64,000 nucleotides of DNA from Akkermansiaceae bacterium UBA956 (lineage in GTDB: Bacteria; Verrucomicrobiota; Verrucomicrobiia; Verrucomicrobiales; Akkermansiaceae), in the NCBI GenBank assembly GCA_002293145.1, contig DBCO01000020.1, positions 62,001-126,000 of the forward strand, in the 5' to 3' direction. Position 1 is the first letter of the stretch, and each line of letters begins with the position of its first letter. Position numbers and translations under genes: made by a program. The notes beneath the pieces are model-generated. The model searched no databases, was not told the DNA's origin, and saw only the letters and a list, made by a program, of their open reading frames with translations. Below, piece after piece: positions 25,391 through 34,041 of the stretch.

Positions 25391-27145
25391 ATGGCAAATT
25401 CTAAGACTGAAGGTTTTCGTTGGTTGTGGCGGTATTTATCGCGGCACAAGGCGATTTTTTTGCCATCACTTGTCGCTCTTTTGGCTACTGCGGCTCTGTC
25501 ATTGGCCTTTCCTTGGTTCCTCAAAGATTTGATCGGTGATCCATCCGATGCTCTGCGCAAAGGCGTGGAGGTAAATACGGTGCTGGAAAAGGTGAATCGT
25601 GATGTGCTGATGCTCGTTGCCGTATTGGCTTTGCAGGCGTTCATTGGATTTTGGCGGGTGCAGGGATTCATTCGTTCGGGTGAGGCGGCGCTGAATGATT
25701 TGCGTAAGGATTTGTTCGATCACATGACTCGCTTACCAGTAGCATTTTTCCAAGAGCAACGCACAGGCGCTCTGAGCAATCGGATCTCGGCTGACCTCGC
25801 GATCGTGCGCGAAACCTTGATCACGACGGTTCCGCAAGCCGCCCGGCAGATGGTGATTTTGATTCTTGGTCTGACGGCGGTGTTTTTCTTTTCGTGGAAA
25901 TTATCGTTGATGATGTTAGGATGCATTCCCTTGGTGATTCTGGCGGTGGCCTTGATTGGGCGGAAAGTCAAAGCGCACTCGAAGGCCTCGCAAGATGCCT
26001 TGGCGGAATCGAGCACGGTTGTAGAAGAAGTTTGTCAAGCTGTGGCCGATGTAAAGGCCTATGGCAATGAGAATTATGAACAGCATCGATATGGCAAGAC
26101 CCTCAAGGCATTTTATGATGTCACGGTCAAGGGTGCGCAGACGCGTGGCTTGTTTCTCTCATTCATCATTTTTGTGATGTTTGGCACCATTGCGGCAGTA
26201 ATTTGGTTAGGTGCGAGAATGTTGGCGCACGATGAGATCACTCAGACGCAATTCACGGCGTTCATTTTGTTTAGCATTTTTGTCGGCGCATCCATTGGCG
26301 CGTTTCCTGAGATTATGGCACAATTTTCTGCGATGAATGGAGCTACGGAGCGACTAAGAGAAGTGTTAGAGGAAAAACCGGAACGCCAAGGAGGGAATCC
26401 GTTGCCAAATTTCCGCGGCGAGTTATCGCTGGAAGGTGTGACATTTCGTTATCCATCTCGCCCTGATCGAGAAATCCTGCGCGGCATAACATTCGCGGCT
26501 AAGCCCGGGCAACGCGTTGCCGTGGTGGGCGCATCAGGTGGTGGCAAAAGCACGATCTTCTCGTTGTTGTTAGGTTTTTATGAGCCTGAGCGTGGAGCCA
26601 TTCGCTTTGATGGCGTAGACATGAGCACATTGGATCTTACGAAGTTGCGTAAGCAAATGGCAGTGGTCCCGCAGGAGGTCATGCTCTTTGGTGGATCGAT
26701 AGCTGACAACATCGCCTACGGCAAGCCGGGCGCGAGTCGTGCTGATATTCAAGCGGCGGCGACGGTGGCTAACGCGCATGAGTTTATCAGCGGTATGCCC
26801 GAGGGCTACGAAACGGCAGTAGGACCACGTGGAGTGAAGCTTTCGGGCGGTCAACGTCAACGAATCGCCATTGCGCGTGCCGTTCTGGCCGATCCACGCA
26901 TTTTGTTGTTAGATGAAGCCACGAGCGCCTTGGATGCCGAGAGCGAGCGTCTCGTCAACGAAGCGCTCGAACGCTTGCTAGAAGGTCGCACTGCCTTGGT
27001 GATCGCGCACAGGCTTTCGACCGTGCGCAATGCCGACCGCATCTTGGTGGTGCAACAAGGGCAAATTGTCGAAAGTGGTTCGCACGATGAACTCATGGTA
27101 CTCAACGGCACGTATCGACTGCTGGTGGAAACACAGTTGGTGTGA
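25391..27145 (+). CDS. MsbA-like ABC exporter (fused permease and ATPase)
   Basis: A 584-residue half-transporter with a type I exporter membrane domain (six spans over residues 20-310) fused to an ATPase domain (about 345-584). ATPase motifs: Walker A GASGGGKST (380-388), Q-loop VVPQEVMLF, signature LSGGQ (484-488), Walker B ILLLDE (504-509) and the H-loop in VIAHRLSTV. It should act as a homodimer or as half of a heterodimer. Lipid A/phospholipid flipping (MsbA) is possible, but multidrug or peptide export cannot be excluded. It follows purL by 86 bases on the same strand. Confidence 0.92.
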   Translation: MANSKTEGFRWLWRYLSRHKAIFLPSLVALLATAALSLAFPWFLKDLIGDPSDALRKGVEVNTVLEKVNRDVLMLVAVLALQAFIGFWRVQGFIRSGEAALNDLRKDLFDHMTRLPVAFFQEQRTGALSNRISADLAIVRETLITTVPQAARQMVILILGLTAVFFFSWKLSLMMLGCIPLVILAVALIGRKVKAHSKASQDALAESSTVVEEVCQAVADVKAYGNENYEQHRYGKTLKAFYDVTVKGAQTRGLFLSFIIFVMFGTIAAVIWLGARMLAHDEITQTQFTAFILFSIFVGASIGAFPEIMAQFSAMNGATERLREVLEEKPERQGGNPLPNFRGELSLEGVTFRYPSRPDREILRGITFAAKPGQRVAVVGASGGGKSTIFSLLLGFYEPERGAIRFDGVDMSTLDLTKLRKQMAVVPQEVMLFGGSIADNIAYGKPGASRADIQAAATVANAHEFISGMPEGYETAVGPRGVKLSGGQRQRIAIARAVLADPRILLLDEATSALDAESERLVNEALERLLEGRTALVIAHRLSTVRNADRILVVQQGQIVESGSHDELMVLNGTYRLLVETQLV

Positions 27146-27239
27146 TTCGCAGTGAGCTAAGAGCACGTTTTTCGATCTCATTGTGTTGCTGCGTTACAGC
27201 GCAGATTTACACTTAGACCCACAGCCAAACTCGATAAAA

Positions 27240-28040
27240 TCAGAGTGGCCGCTGTTCTGTTAATGTCATGCGGACATCGCCAATGAATGCATCGACGCGG
27301 AGTTCAAGCGGAATGCGATCTTCGTCATCGCTGATCCACAAGGTCGAGGTTTTCATTTTTTTGTAGGGCTTTAGACTCAAGTCTTTCATGATCTTGGTCA
27401 TTTGGACATTAAGCTTGATTGCATCTTTGCCAGTGATTTTTTCGCGCCCCAATACAGTAATTTTCGCGAGATAAGGGGATTTGAACGGGTGAATTACTTG
27501 GGTAATCGTATCTCCGGTAGCTAGTTCGTGACTACGGATGAGAAGCATCACGGAGAAGGCATCGAATACTGGCGAGAACGCGAAGTTGATATTCTTGATC
27601 TCATCTTTTCCAGTATCGTGCGGGCGAGAGATTTCTTTGACCGCTACCTTACTAGGGCTATATTGCACGGTGGTAACCTGTGTTTCCTCCCTGTCGGTTT
27701 CATTGCAGTGCATGCTGATGGGAAGCAGATTGGTGCGATTGATTTTGCCCGACATATCGAATTGATAAGGGAAAAGTTTCGCGGCAAATCCTTGGCTTCC
27801 ACCGTAGCACTGAGCTGCGATAATGTCATTTGTGGAGCCCTTAGCGCCGAAGACAAAAGTGACATGACCTGCCTGCAATTGGCCCTTCCAAGAGAGCGAA
27901 TAGTGGAGCTTCTGCGTTGCAATTCCTTGGTGCTTACCGGGAACGGTTGTGCTGAGATCGCTAAACCATGATGGTGCTGCTGACGCAGAAATACCGCATG
28001 ATCCCATGACTGCGAGCGCAGATGCGATGAGTTGTTTCAT
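27240..28040 (-). CDS. DUF3108-domain secreted protein
   Basis: A 266-residue exported protein with a Sec signal (MKQLIASALAVMGSCGISASA). The mature part is a DUF3108-type beta-rich fold: LHYSLSWKGQLQAGHVTFVF at the front and TLWISDDEDRIPLELRVDAF near the end. This pattern is typical of DUF3108, a periplasmic family of unknown function. The frame is open upstream to 28169, inside tatC, but the signal peptide begins at the ATG at 28038-28040. It lies 31 bases after tatC on the same strand, so the two may be co-transcribed. Confidence 0.85.
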   Translation of the reverse strand: MKQLIASALAVMGSCGISASAAPSWFSDLSTTVPGKHQGIATQKLHYSLSWKGQLQAGHVTFVFGAKGSTNDIIAAQCYGGSQGFAAKLFPYQFDMSGKINRTNLLPISMHCNETDREETQVTTVQYSPSKVAVKEISRPHDTGKDEIKNINFAFSPVFDAFSVMLLIRSHELATGDTITQVIHPFKSPYLAKITVLGREKITGKDAIKLNVQMTKIMKDLSLKPYKKMKTSTLWISDDEDRIPLELRVDAFIGDVRMTLTEQRPL

Positions 28041-28071
28041 AACAAGGATATGGACGCAGAGTGCGGCCAAA

Positions 28072-29340
28072 TTATTCAGGTTTTCTCCCCGTGTCCTCGG
28101 CATCGTGATGCGGCGATGAATCATGCCGGTCTGGCTGCTCATCTTCTTCAGTTTCATCCATCGCAGCAATGACTTCGCTTTCTGTTATATTGGATCCGCT
28201 AGACTCGTCATTTTCATAAGTGAGTAAGCGCTGAAGACGCTCGTTTTCCTCTTTCTCTAACTCTTTTTTCTGCTTGCGAGCATCGAACCAAGCCAGCCAG
28301 ATGGAGATTTCATAGAGTACGGCCATCGGCACAACGAGCAAGCACAGGGTAAAAGCATCGGGGGTAGGGGTAATGACTGCCGCGAGGATGACAATGGCGA
28401 CGATCGCATATCCGCGGGTGCGGCTCATCAGCTCGTAGTCGAGCAGTCCGATTTTCACCAAGACCCATACAACTACGGGGAGTTCAAAACATAGGCCAAA
28501 GATCAGCGTGAATTGCAGCGCGAAGGATAAATAGTAGCCGATCCGCCATTCGTTCGCAATGCCCATGCTCTCGCCGTAGGTGTAGAAAAACTCTAACACC
28601 GAGGGCAAAACTTTCAGGTAGGCGAAGAGTACGCCGCAGAGAAAAAGCCCAAAGCCGAAGGCGAGGGCAGGGAAGACTGCCTTTTTTTCGTGTTTGTGCA
28701 AACCGGGCATCACGAATTGAAGCACAAAGTAAAGGAGTAAGGGAAAGGCCATGACGACGCCGGCAAAGAAGGCGAGCTTCATCGAGAGCATGAACGGCTC
28801 AGTCGGATTGAGCGCGCTCATGAATTTAAATTTATCGCGTGATCCAGCATTGTAATCTGGCTTCAGAATGACCAACTGTTGCAAGAGTGACTTTTGACTT
28901 TCTGTCAACGAGGAAAGACTGTCGATAAAAGGTTGTTGTTTGTTTTGAGGCAGAACCGCAGTGGCGCGATAGCATGAGGCCACCGTGACCATGCTCCGTT
29001 CGAATTCACTCAGCTGCGCGAGATAATTTCCATGAAGAGATTCAGGCAAATGAGCAAGAGTCTCCGAGCCAGTTTTTGCGATTTCCCACAGATCTGCAGT
29101 GAGTTCTGCTTCAGCTGGGAGGCGATTGGCGGAATGGATTGCCCATACTTCCACGATCGGCTTACGCAGAAGCTCCATCAATGCATCACGATAGGAAAAG
29201 CAGACCACTGTCGTTATTAACAAGGTAACAACGATGCGCGTGACCATGATCCGCAAATCTTCAAGGTGTTCCAAAAACGGCTTTTCGGTATTATTGTTCG
29301 CCTTATCGCGTAGTTGAAAGATTTTTTTAAGAAGAAACAT
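28072..29340 (-). CDS. tatC: Sec-independent protein translocase TatC with a large periplasmic insertion
   Basis: Membrane receptor for twin-arginine signal peptides. At 422 residues it is far longer than E. coli TatC (258). The cytoplasmic N-terminal motif LEHLEDLR (23-30) and TM1 are normal. The first periplasmic loop, about 20 residues in E. coli, is expanded to over 100 (about 66-172) with a helical, Glu/Gln-rich insert before NPTEPFMLSMKLAFFAGVVM. The rest follows the family (PGLHKHEKK; FELPVVVW with the conserved Glu; ITPTPDAFT). A 70-residue acidic, His-containing tail ends the protein. No tatA or tatB gene is in the window. Possible clients encoded here are the SOD and the DUF1501 protein. 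Confidence 0.94.
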   Translation of the reverse strand: MFLLKKIFQLRDKANNNTEKPFLEHLEDLRIMVTRIVVTLLITTVVCFSYRDALMELLRKPIVEVWAIHSANRLPAEAELTADLWEIAKTGSETLAHLPESLHGNYLAQLSEFERSMVTVASCYRATAVLPQNKQQPFIDSLSSLTESQKSLLQQLVILKPDYNAGSRDKFKFMSALNPTEPFMLSMKLAFFAGVVMAFPLLLYFVLQFVMPGLHKHEKKAVFPALAFGFGLFLCGVLFAYLKVLPSVLEFFYTYGESMGIANEWRIGYYLSFALQFTLIFGLCFELPVVVWVLVKIGLLDYELMSRTRGYAIVAIVILAAVITPTPDAFTLCLLVVPMAVLYEISIWLAWFDARKQKKELEKEENERLQRLLTYENDESSGSNITESEVIAAMDETEEDEQPDRHDSSPHHDAEDTGRKPE

Positions 29341-29428
29341 CAGGCGCGGAGCTTAGAGTAGGAGCAGTCGCTGTGCAAGTTCTACTATAAAAATGCAAAC
29401 TATCATAGCAAAGTGCCGCAATGTTCAC

Positions 29429-30064
29429 CTAAGACCGGAATTCGTGGGAAAAAATTGCAAGCCTGCGGTCGACAGATTTTCCAGGGGCATCGGTCAGCGC
29501 CCTGCTTTGTGCATGGGGAATATCGAGCAAAAGAGGGAACCCACGCGAGCGCTGCGCCGCAATGGCGAGTTCGTGCTCACGATCAAAGTATGAGGTGAAA
29601 ATCATCAAGCCTTGGGGTTTTAGGCGCATCCGCGCGTGATGAAAAATCAAATCCCACACAGCAGGAGCATCCCAGTAGTTTTGGTGACGAATGAAAACAC
29701 AATCAAACACCTCACCCTCGGGAAAAGCACTTGCCGATGCCGCATCGGCGATGCGGAATTCGATCTGAAGGTCCTGCTTGGCCGCAGAGGAATTGGGGCG
29801 AGTCCATCGACGACGAGCTTCTTGAATTTCTGGTTGGCGCAAATCTAAACCAAGATAATGGCAGCGAGGACGATGGGCTGCGAGCGTCTCCAGCAGGATT
29901 CCTGTCTCGTCCGCACGTCCACAGGCGATGTTCAGCAATTGAGGCTCAACGGGGGCGGCCCACTTCATTAAGGAAAGCGAGTGCGCCAACAGACGTTTCA
30001 AACGATCAATGTCTTCGGCGATGCCCGGAAAAGAAAAGGGAATGCTAGAATGAATCACGGCCAT
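29429..30064 (-). CDS. Class I SAM-dependent methyltransferase
   Basis: A 211-residue Rossmann-fold methyltransferase of unknown substrate. Motif I is LLNIACGRADETG (a Cys-containing variant of the usual E/DxGxGxG), motif II YLGLDLR, and a motif IV-like VFDCVFIRHQNYW with RH in place of the usual D/NPP. This suggests a small-molecule or lipid methyltransferase rather than an N-methyltransferase. It is 88 bases upstream of tatC on the same strand and diverges from dnaN. Confidence 0.8.
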   Translation of the reverse strand: MAVIHSSIPFSFPGIAEDIDRLKRLLAHSLSLMKWAAPVEPQLLNIACGRADETGILLETLAAHRPRCHYLGLDLRQPEIQEARRRWTRPNSSAAKQDLQIEFRIADAASASAFPEGEVFDCVFIRHQNYWDAPAVWDLIFHHARMRLKPQGLMIFTSYFDREHELAIAAQRSRGFPLLLDIPHAQSRALTDAPGKSVDRRLAIFSHEFRS

Positions 30065-30192
30065 GGACGAAAAAGATATTCCGAAAATCCTCCAACTTTC
30101 TCAACAAAAAAACGTTTTTCTAAATTGCGTGCTTGTAATTAGCATCGAAAGGTAGAAAACTCAGCCCGCCTGAACATCAGACACCACGAATC

Positions 30193-31290
30193 ATGAAGTT
30201 TCGCATTTCCAAAGAAGCACTCCTCGAAGGACTCCAAAAAGTCCAGCACGTCGTTAGCAGTCGCACGACTCTACCCATTTTATCCAACGTCTTGATTGTT
30301 GCCAAAGGCGACCGCTTGCAGTTTACCACGACGGACCTTGATGTCGGGATCACCGGCTCAGTGATGGCAAACGTTGACAAGGAAGGCGCCACCACTCTCC
30401 CTGCCAAGAAAATTGTCAATATTGTGCGTGAGTTGCCCGCCAGCGAGGTAGAGGTGAGCGTAGACAGCAAAAACATCGCTACCATCGTCAGCGGTTCCGC
30501 TATTTTCAAAGTCAACGGCCTCAGTGAAGCGGAATTCCCTCCATTTCCTGACTTCGACGGCGCGAAAGAGTTCAAAATTCAACAAAGCGATTTGCGCGAT
30601 GGATTGAAAAAAACTTCATACGCGATCAGTTCAGACGAGACCCGCTATGTCCTCAATGGCATTTACACATCGTTCCGCGATGGCAAAATGACGCTCGTTG
30701 CCACTGATGGGCGTCGTCTGGCGATGGCGGAGAGTGATCTCGAATTTCCTGCGTCCCACGAAACCGATGTGATCATCCCGACCAAAGCGGTTCAAGAATT
30801 GCAACGTCTTCTCGGCACCGAAGGAGAGCTTTCTTTGCGTCTTAGTGACAATCAAGTTTCCATTAGCGTGGGTGATACCTTGCTGGTCAGTAAACTGATC
30901 GAAGGCAACTACCCGAACTACCGCCAGGTGATACCGAGCGATGCCAATGAGCGCGTCGAGTTGCCCCGCGAAGCTCTGCTTGATACCGTGCGCCGTGTTT
31001 CCTTACTTGCATCGGATAAATCCAGCTCGGTTAAATTGGTATTTGGCGATAACAAAGTCGAAATCTCAGCCAATTCACCTGACGTTGGTGAAGCTCGTGA
31101 GGAAATGCTCGTCAAATATGAAGCCAAGCAAATCCAAGTGGCATTTAATCCTGAGTTCATGATGGCTCCCTTACGCAATCTCGAAACCGAGACTGTATAC
31201 CTAGATTTGATCGATGAAATGAGCCCTGGCGTGATCCGCATCGATGGCTCCTTCCTTTACGTGCTGATGCCGATGCGCGTGACCTCATAA
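30193..31290 (+). CDS. dnaN: DNA polymerase III beta sliding clamp
   Basis: The ring clamp that tethers DNA polymerase III to DNA. The 365-residue protein has the three repeated clamp domains; family segments include SRTTLPILSNVLI, RYVLNGIYTSF with LVATDGRRLAMAE, LIEGNYPNYRQVIP, and the C-terminal peptide-pocket end YVLMPMRV. It is not next to dnaA, recF or gyrB; its neighbours are a methyltransferase and an MFS transporter. A strong terminator follows, so it is probably monocistronic. Confidence 0.97.
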   Translation: MKFRISKEALLEGLQKVQHVVSSRTTLPILSNVLIVAKGDRLQFTTTDLDVGITGSVMANVDKEGATTLPAKKIVNIVRELPASEVEVSVDSKNIATIVSGSAIFKVNGLSEAEFPPFPDFDGAKEFKIQQSDLRDGLKKTSYAISSDETRYVLNGIYTSFRDGKMTLVATDGRRLAMAESDLEFPASHETDVIIPTKAVQELQRLLGTEGELSLRLSDNQVSISVGDTLLVSKLIEGNYPNYRQVIPSDANERVELPREALLDTVRRVSLLASDKSSSVKLVFGDNKVEISANSPDVGEAREEMLVKYEAKQIQVAFNPEFMMAPLRNLETETVYLDLIDEMSPGVIRIDGSFLYVLMPMRVTS

Positions 31291-31312
31291 TCGAAAACTT
31301 CATACTTTCCAC

Positions 31313-31345
31313 CTGCGCGCATGCCTCACGGTATGCGCGTTTTTT
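31313..31345 (+). terminator. Rho-independent terminator of dnaN
   Basis: Stem CGCGCATGCC (31316-31325) pairs with GGTATGCGCG (31330-31339), with one G-U pair and the tetraloop TCAC, followed by six T. Confidence 0.9.
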
Positions 31346-31398
31346 GTTATAAGAATTATGACATGCTAATAGAGCGAATTGTGGCTTTTTTGATTGTC

Positions 31399-31417
31399 AT
31401 ACAAATTCGGTTTGTAT
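31399..31417 (+). promoter_or_regulatory. Inverted repeat in front of the MFS transporter
   Basis: ATACAAA and TTTGTAT flank TTCGG, ending just before AGAGG and 12 bases before the ATG. It could be a repressor site or an mRNA hairpin that affects ribosome access. It is AT-rich and short, so chance is not excluded. Confidence 0.35.
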
Positions 31418-31429
31418 AGAGGTTTCGAC

Positions 31430-32884
31430 ATGACAAATACCGAGAATCCAAGCGGCTGGTGGGGCAAATTGAATCAATATCAAAAGTTTGTTTTCATCGT
31501 AGCAACCTCTGCGTGGTTATTCGATTGTTTGGACCAACAATTGTTTAATCTAGCGAGAAATCCAGCGATGGAGAAACTAGTCGGAGCCGTTGATGCAAAA
31601 GAGTTTGGCGGATACGCTACGTCATTGTTTCTGGTCGGATGGGCGATTGGTGGAATGATCTTCGGCTCATTGGGCGATCGCTACGGTCGAGCTAAAATGT
31701 TGGCAACAACAGTATTACTGTATTCTCTGGCAACTGGTCTCTCCGCATTATCTGTAGGTTTTATTGATTTTTCAATCTATCGAATCCTAACAGGGCTAGG
31801 TGTAGGAGGAGTTTTCGGTCTCGCTGTGGCATTGGTAGCAGACACGGTGCCTGGAGATGCTCGGCCCAAGGCTCTCGGTATTCTACAATCATTCTCTGCT
31901 GTGGGCAACGTTCTTGCAGGCTTGATCGGCATCAGTATTGCGCTGTTTGTCACCGGAGAATACTGGAAATGGCTGTTCCTGATTGGCGCTTTACCAGCAT
32001 TCCTTACAGCGTTCATTCAGATGCGTTTGAAGGAGCCGGAAGCGTGGATTGCGGCACGCGACAAAGCCGCTTCCGAGGGGCGTAAAGCAGGTTCCTATGT
32101 CGATCTTTTCAGGAATCCTTTGTGGAGAAAGCATGCTCTTCTTGGGATGTTGCTGTCTTGTGCTGGCGTAGTGGGACTTTGGGGAATTGGTGTTTTTTCC
32201 AATGAACTGGTATCCGATGTCAGCACCCGACATGTTTTAGTCGAGGAAGTCAGCAAGCATAAAGGAACCGAGTGGGTGGGGGAGATGTTTGAGAAAACCA
32301 AAGGTGATCTTAAGGCAATCAAGGCTGATGCGCGCTACACTGCTGATACAACTGCTCAACTTGTGGTTGGCGAAGCAGAAAAAGCCAAAAAACTATGGCC
32401 TTCAATCAATCTCACCTTATTCAACGTAGGTGCTTTTTTGGGAATGCTGTCATTCACATCCGTAACGCAAAGACTAGGCCGCAGAAAGGCATTTGCACTG
32501 TTTTTCGTGGCCGCGATGGGCATCACGGTTTTTGTGTTCCAGTCTTTAAGAAGCACTACAGATGTTTTGTGGATGGCTCCTTTGTTGGGCTTCTTTCATC
32601 TATCCGTCTTCGCAGGTTTCTCGATCTATTTGCCCGAGTTGTTCCCTACAAGCTTGCGCTCTACTGGTGTTTCATTCTGCTACAATGTCGGACGATTGGT
32701 CGCGGCTACGGCACCATTCACATTGGGTAAATGGCAGGCCATTCAAGCAAAGGGTGCACTTGATTTTTCTGCGAAATTGGAAATATTCCGCCTTGGTCCT
32801 TGTTTGATGGCGTCTTGTTTCCTCCTCGGCATTATCGTTTTGCCTTTCCTTCCAGAAACCAACGGCAAACCTCTTCCTGAGTAA
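31430..32884 (+). CDS. Major facilitator superfamily transporter
   Basis: A 484-residue inner-membrane secondary transporter with about 12 spans. The MFS motif A GDRYGR is at residues 82-87, and acidic residues sit in TM1 (WLFDCLDQQLF), as in organic-acid and aromatic-acid symporters. Between the two halves lies a hydrophilic segment of about 60 residues (about 270-330; VEEVSKHKGTEWVGEMFEKT...) that is not common in the family. The substrate is not predictable. ATG 31430 follows AGAGG at good spacing, while the frame opens at 31394. The stop overlaps the next ATG by one base, so the two genes are coupled. Confidence 0.88.
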   Translation: MTNTENPSGWWGKLNQYQKFVFIVATSAWLFDCLDQQLFNLARNPAMEKLVGAVDAKEFGGYATSLFLVGWAIGGMIFGSLGDRYGRAKMLATTVLLYSLATGLSALSVGFIDFSIYRILTGLGVGGVFGLAVALVADTVPGDARPKALGILQSFSAVGNVLAGLIGISIALFVTGEYWKWLFLIGALPAFLTAFIQMRLKEPEAWIAARDKAASEGRKAGSYVDLFRNPLWRKHALLGMLLSCAGVVGLWGIGVFSNELVSDVSTRHVLVEEVSKHKGTEWVGEMFEKTKGDLKAIKADARYTADTTAQLVVGEAEKAKKLWPSINLTLFNVGAFLGMLSFTSVTQRLGRRKAFALFFVAAMGITVFVFQSLRSTTDVLWMAPLLGFFHLSVFAGFSIYLPELFPTSLRSTGVSFCYNVGRLVAATAPFTLGKWQAIQAKGALDFSAKLEIFRLGPCLMASCFLLGIIVLPFLPETNGKPLPE

Positions 32885-33240
32885 TGATTTTTTATGGATA
32901 CAATAAATGCTCCACTTGCCGAGATGCCTCGAAGTGGCTGTTATTTCAAGGCATTACGGTTGTTTCGAAAGAAATCCGTGAGACTCCACCTTCCCGCGAG
33001 GAGTTGCAATTCGCTTTGGAACAGACGGGTGACGTCCGGAAAATCCTGAATTCCTCGGGCGTTGAGTATCGTGCGATGGGTTTAAAGGATAGGCTTGCTA
33101 GCCTCACGACCGATGAAATTTTTACGTTGATCCAAGAAAATGGCAACCTTTGCAAGAGACCTTTCTTGATCGATCAAGTAAATGGCGTCGCGCTAGCGGG
33201 CTTCAAGGCGGATAAGTGGGCCAAGGCCCTGTCCTGCTAA
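32884..33240 (+). CDS. ArsC/Spx-family reductase-like protein
   Basis: A 118-residue thioredoxin-fold protein of the ArsC/Spx/YffB group. The N-terminal strand ends in NKCSTCRDA with a CxxC at C9 and C12, as in Spx and the YffB type. The KRPFLIDQ segment corresponds to the RP motif with the cis-proline. Classical arsenate reductases have a single N-terminal Cys and further arginines. The CxxC therefore favours a redox or regulatory role, or glutathione-linked reduction, over arsenate reduction. It is coupled to the MFS gene by a one-base stop/start overlap, suggesting a shared, unknown process. Confidence 0.85.
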   Translation: MIFYGYNKCSTCRDASKWLLFQGITVVSKEIRETPPSREELQFALEQTGDVRKILNSSGVEYRAMGLKDRLASLTTDEIFTLIQENGNLCKRPFLIDQVNGVALAGFKADKWAKALSC

Positions 33241-33294
33241 TTCGATCGAACTGCTGAAGGCAATGGCGAACTTGTGCCATTATTTTGATAAAAG

Positions 33295-33331
33295 AAAAAA
33301 CCGCATGCGGATGAACCGGACGCGGTTTTTT
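33295..33331. terminator. Bidirectional terminator
   Basis: AAAAAACCGC (33295-33304) pairs with GCGGTTTTTT (33322-33331). The stem is flanked by an A-run on one side and a T-run on the other, so it can stop transcription from the ArsC-like gene (plus) and from the small gene at 33353 (minus). Confidence 0.85.
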
Positions 33332-33352
33332 GTCAGGAGGGGGAAGATGTGA

Positions 33353-33655
33353 TCAATCCTCGATATTTGCGAAATCGGAGTGTGCCTCACGAACTCGCTT
33401 GTTGCCTTTGTATTCCTTGCCAATTTTTTCTACAAGACCACGAGTGACCAAGTTTTGGAGCTTTTCATAGGCACGGAGGCGGAGCATTTCTTCTCCACCG
33501 GAGACAGCGTTACGCAATTTCAGTTTCTCAAATGTACGTTCGAACAAATCATTAAAGGGGAAAATCTTATCCTCGCAAAGGACGTTGACCAATTCATCTG
33601 TGACATGATCAGGGAGGCGGCGAGAGAAGCGTGTGCGTTTCGTAGTAGTTGCCAT
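33353..33655 (-). CDS. Small conserved-looking protein, possibly winged-helix
   Basis: A 100-residue basic/acidic soluble protein without a signal peptide (MATTTKRTRFSRRLPDHVTD...). It is rich in helix-forming residues and ends with LQNLVTRGLVEKIGKEYKGN, which has the helix-then-wing look of a winged HTH. Composition and codon use resemble neighbouring genes, so I treat it as real. I do not recognise a named family. The ATG at 33653-33655 is preferred over 33682. It has its own terminator. A TTGACA at 33738-33733 (minus strand) could be part of its promoter, but I see no good -10. Confidence 0.65.
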   Translation of the reverse strand: MATTTKRTRFSRRLPDHVTDELVNVLCEDKIFPFNDLFERTFEKLKLRNAVSGGEEMLRLRAYEKLQNLVTRGLVEKIGKEYKGNKRVREAHSDFANIED

Positions 33656-34041
33656 AACGAAGAATACAATTGCACAGCCCAAAGCAAAAAGCGAGGGAAA
33701 AAACGGGATTGATCAAGAAATCTGCGTTATTTTGTCAAGAGAAAATATCAGTAGATATAAAATATTTTCCGTAATGCTATCTTTTCATCGCTCTGTCTCC
33801 CAAAATAATCGAAGCCATTCGCTGGCAAGGTGGAAGAAGAAGTCAAAACATCGGGGAGTTCAGTGCTCAAAGTGAGAGTTCTGTTGGTTGTGAAAAAGCC
33901 ATGGGCGAAGGTTTTGGCATACTGATCAGAACGTCTACTTCGATCTCTCATTTTTCGATAGTATGATGCACTCAATGCTGCTCGAGCGCTTGGCTACGAC
34001 ACCTTCAGCGCAAAGTCTATCGAATACCTACCGCGTCGATT
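33656..34041. other. 386-base intergenic region without a recognised gene
   Basis: AT-rich stretch upstream of the small gene at 33353 and downstream of the propeller gene. It includes a minus-strand TTGACA (33738-33733) and TATA-like runs around 33755-33770. Short open frames here lack recognisable protein features. I see no RNA gene or repeat. Confidence 0.5.

Noticed and set aside
33748..33975. A 75-codon minus-strand open frame in the 33.7-34.0 kb gap
   Set aside because: No ribosome site, atypical composition and no recognisable features; it looks like chance open sequence.
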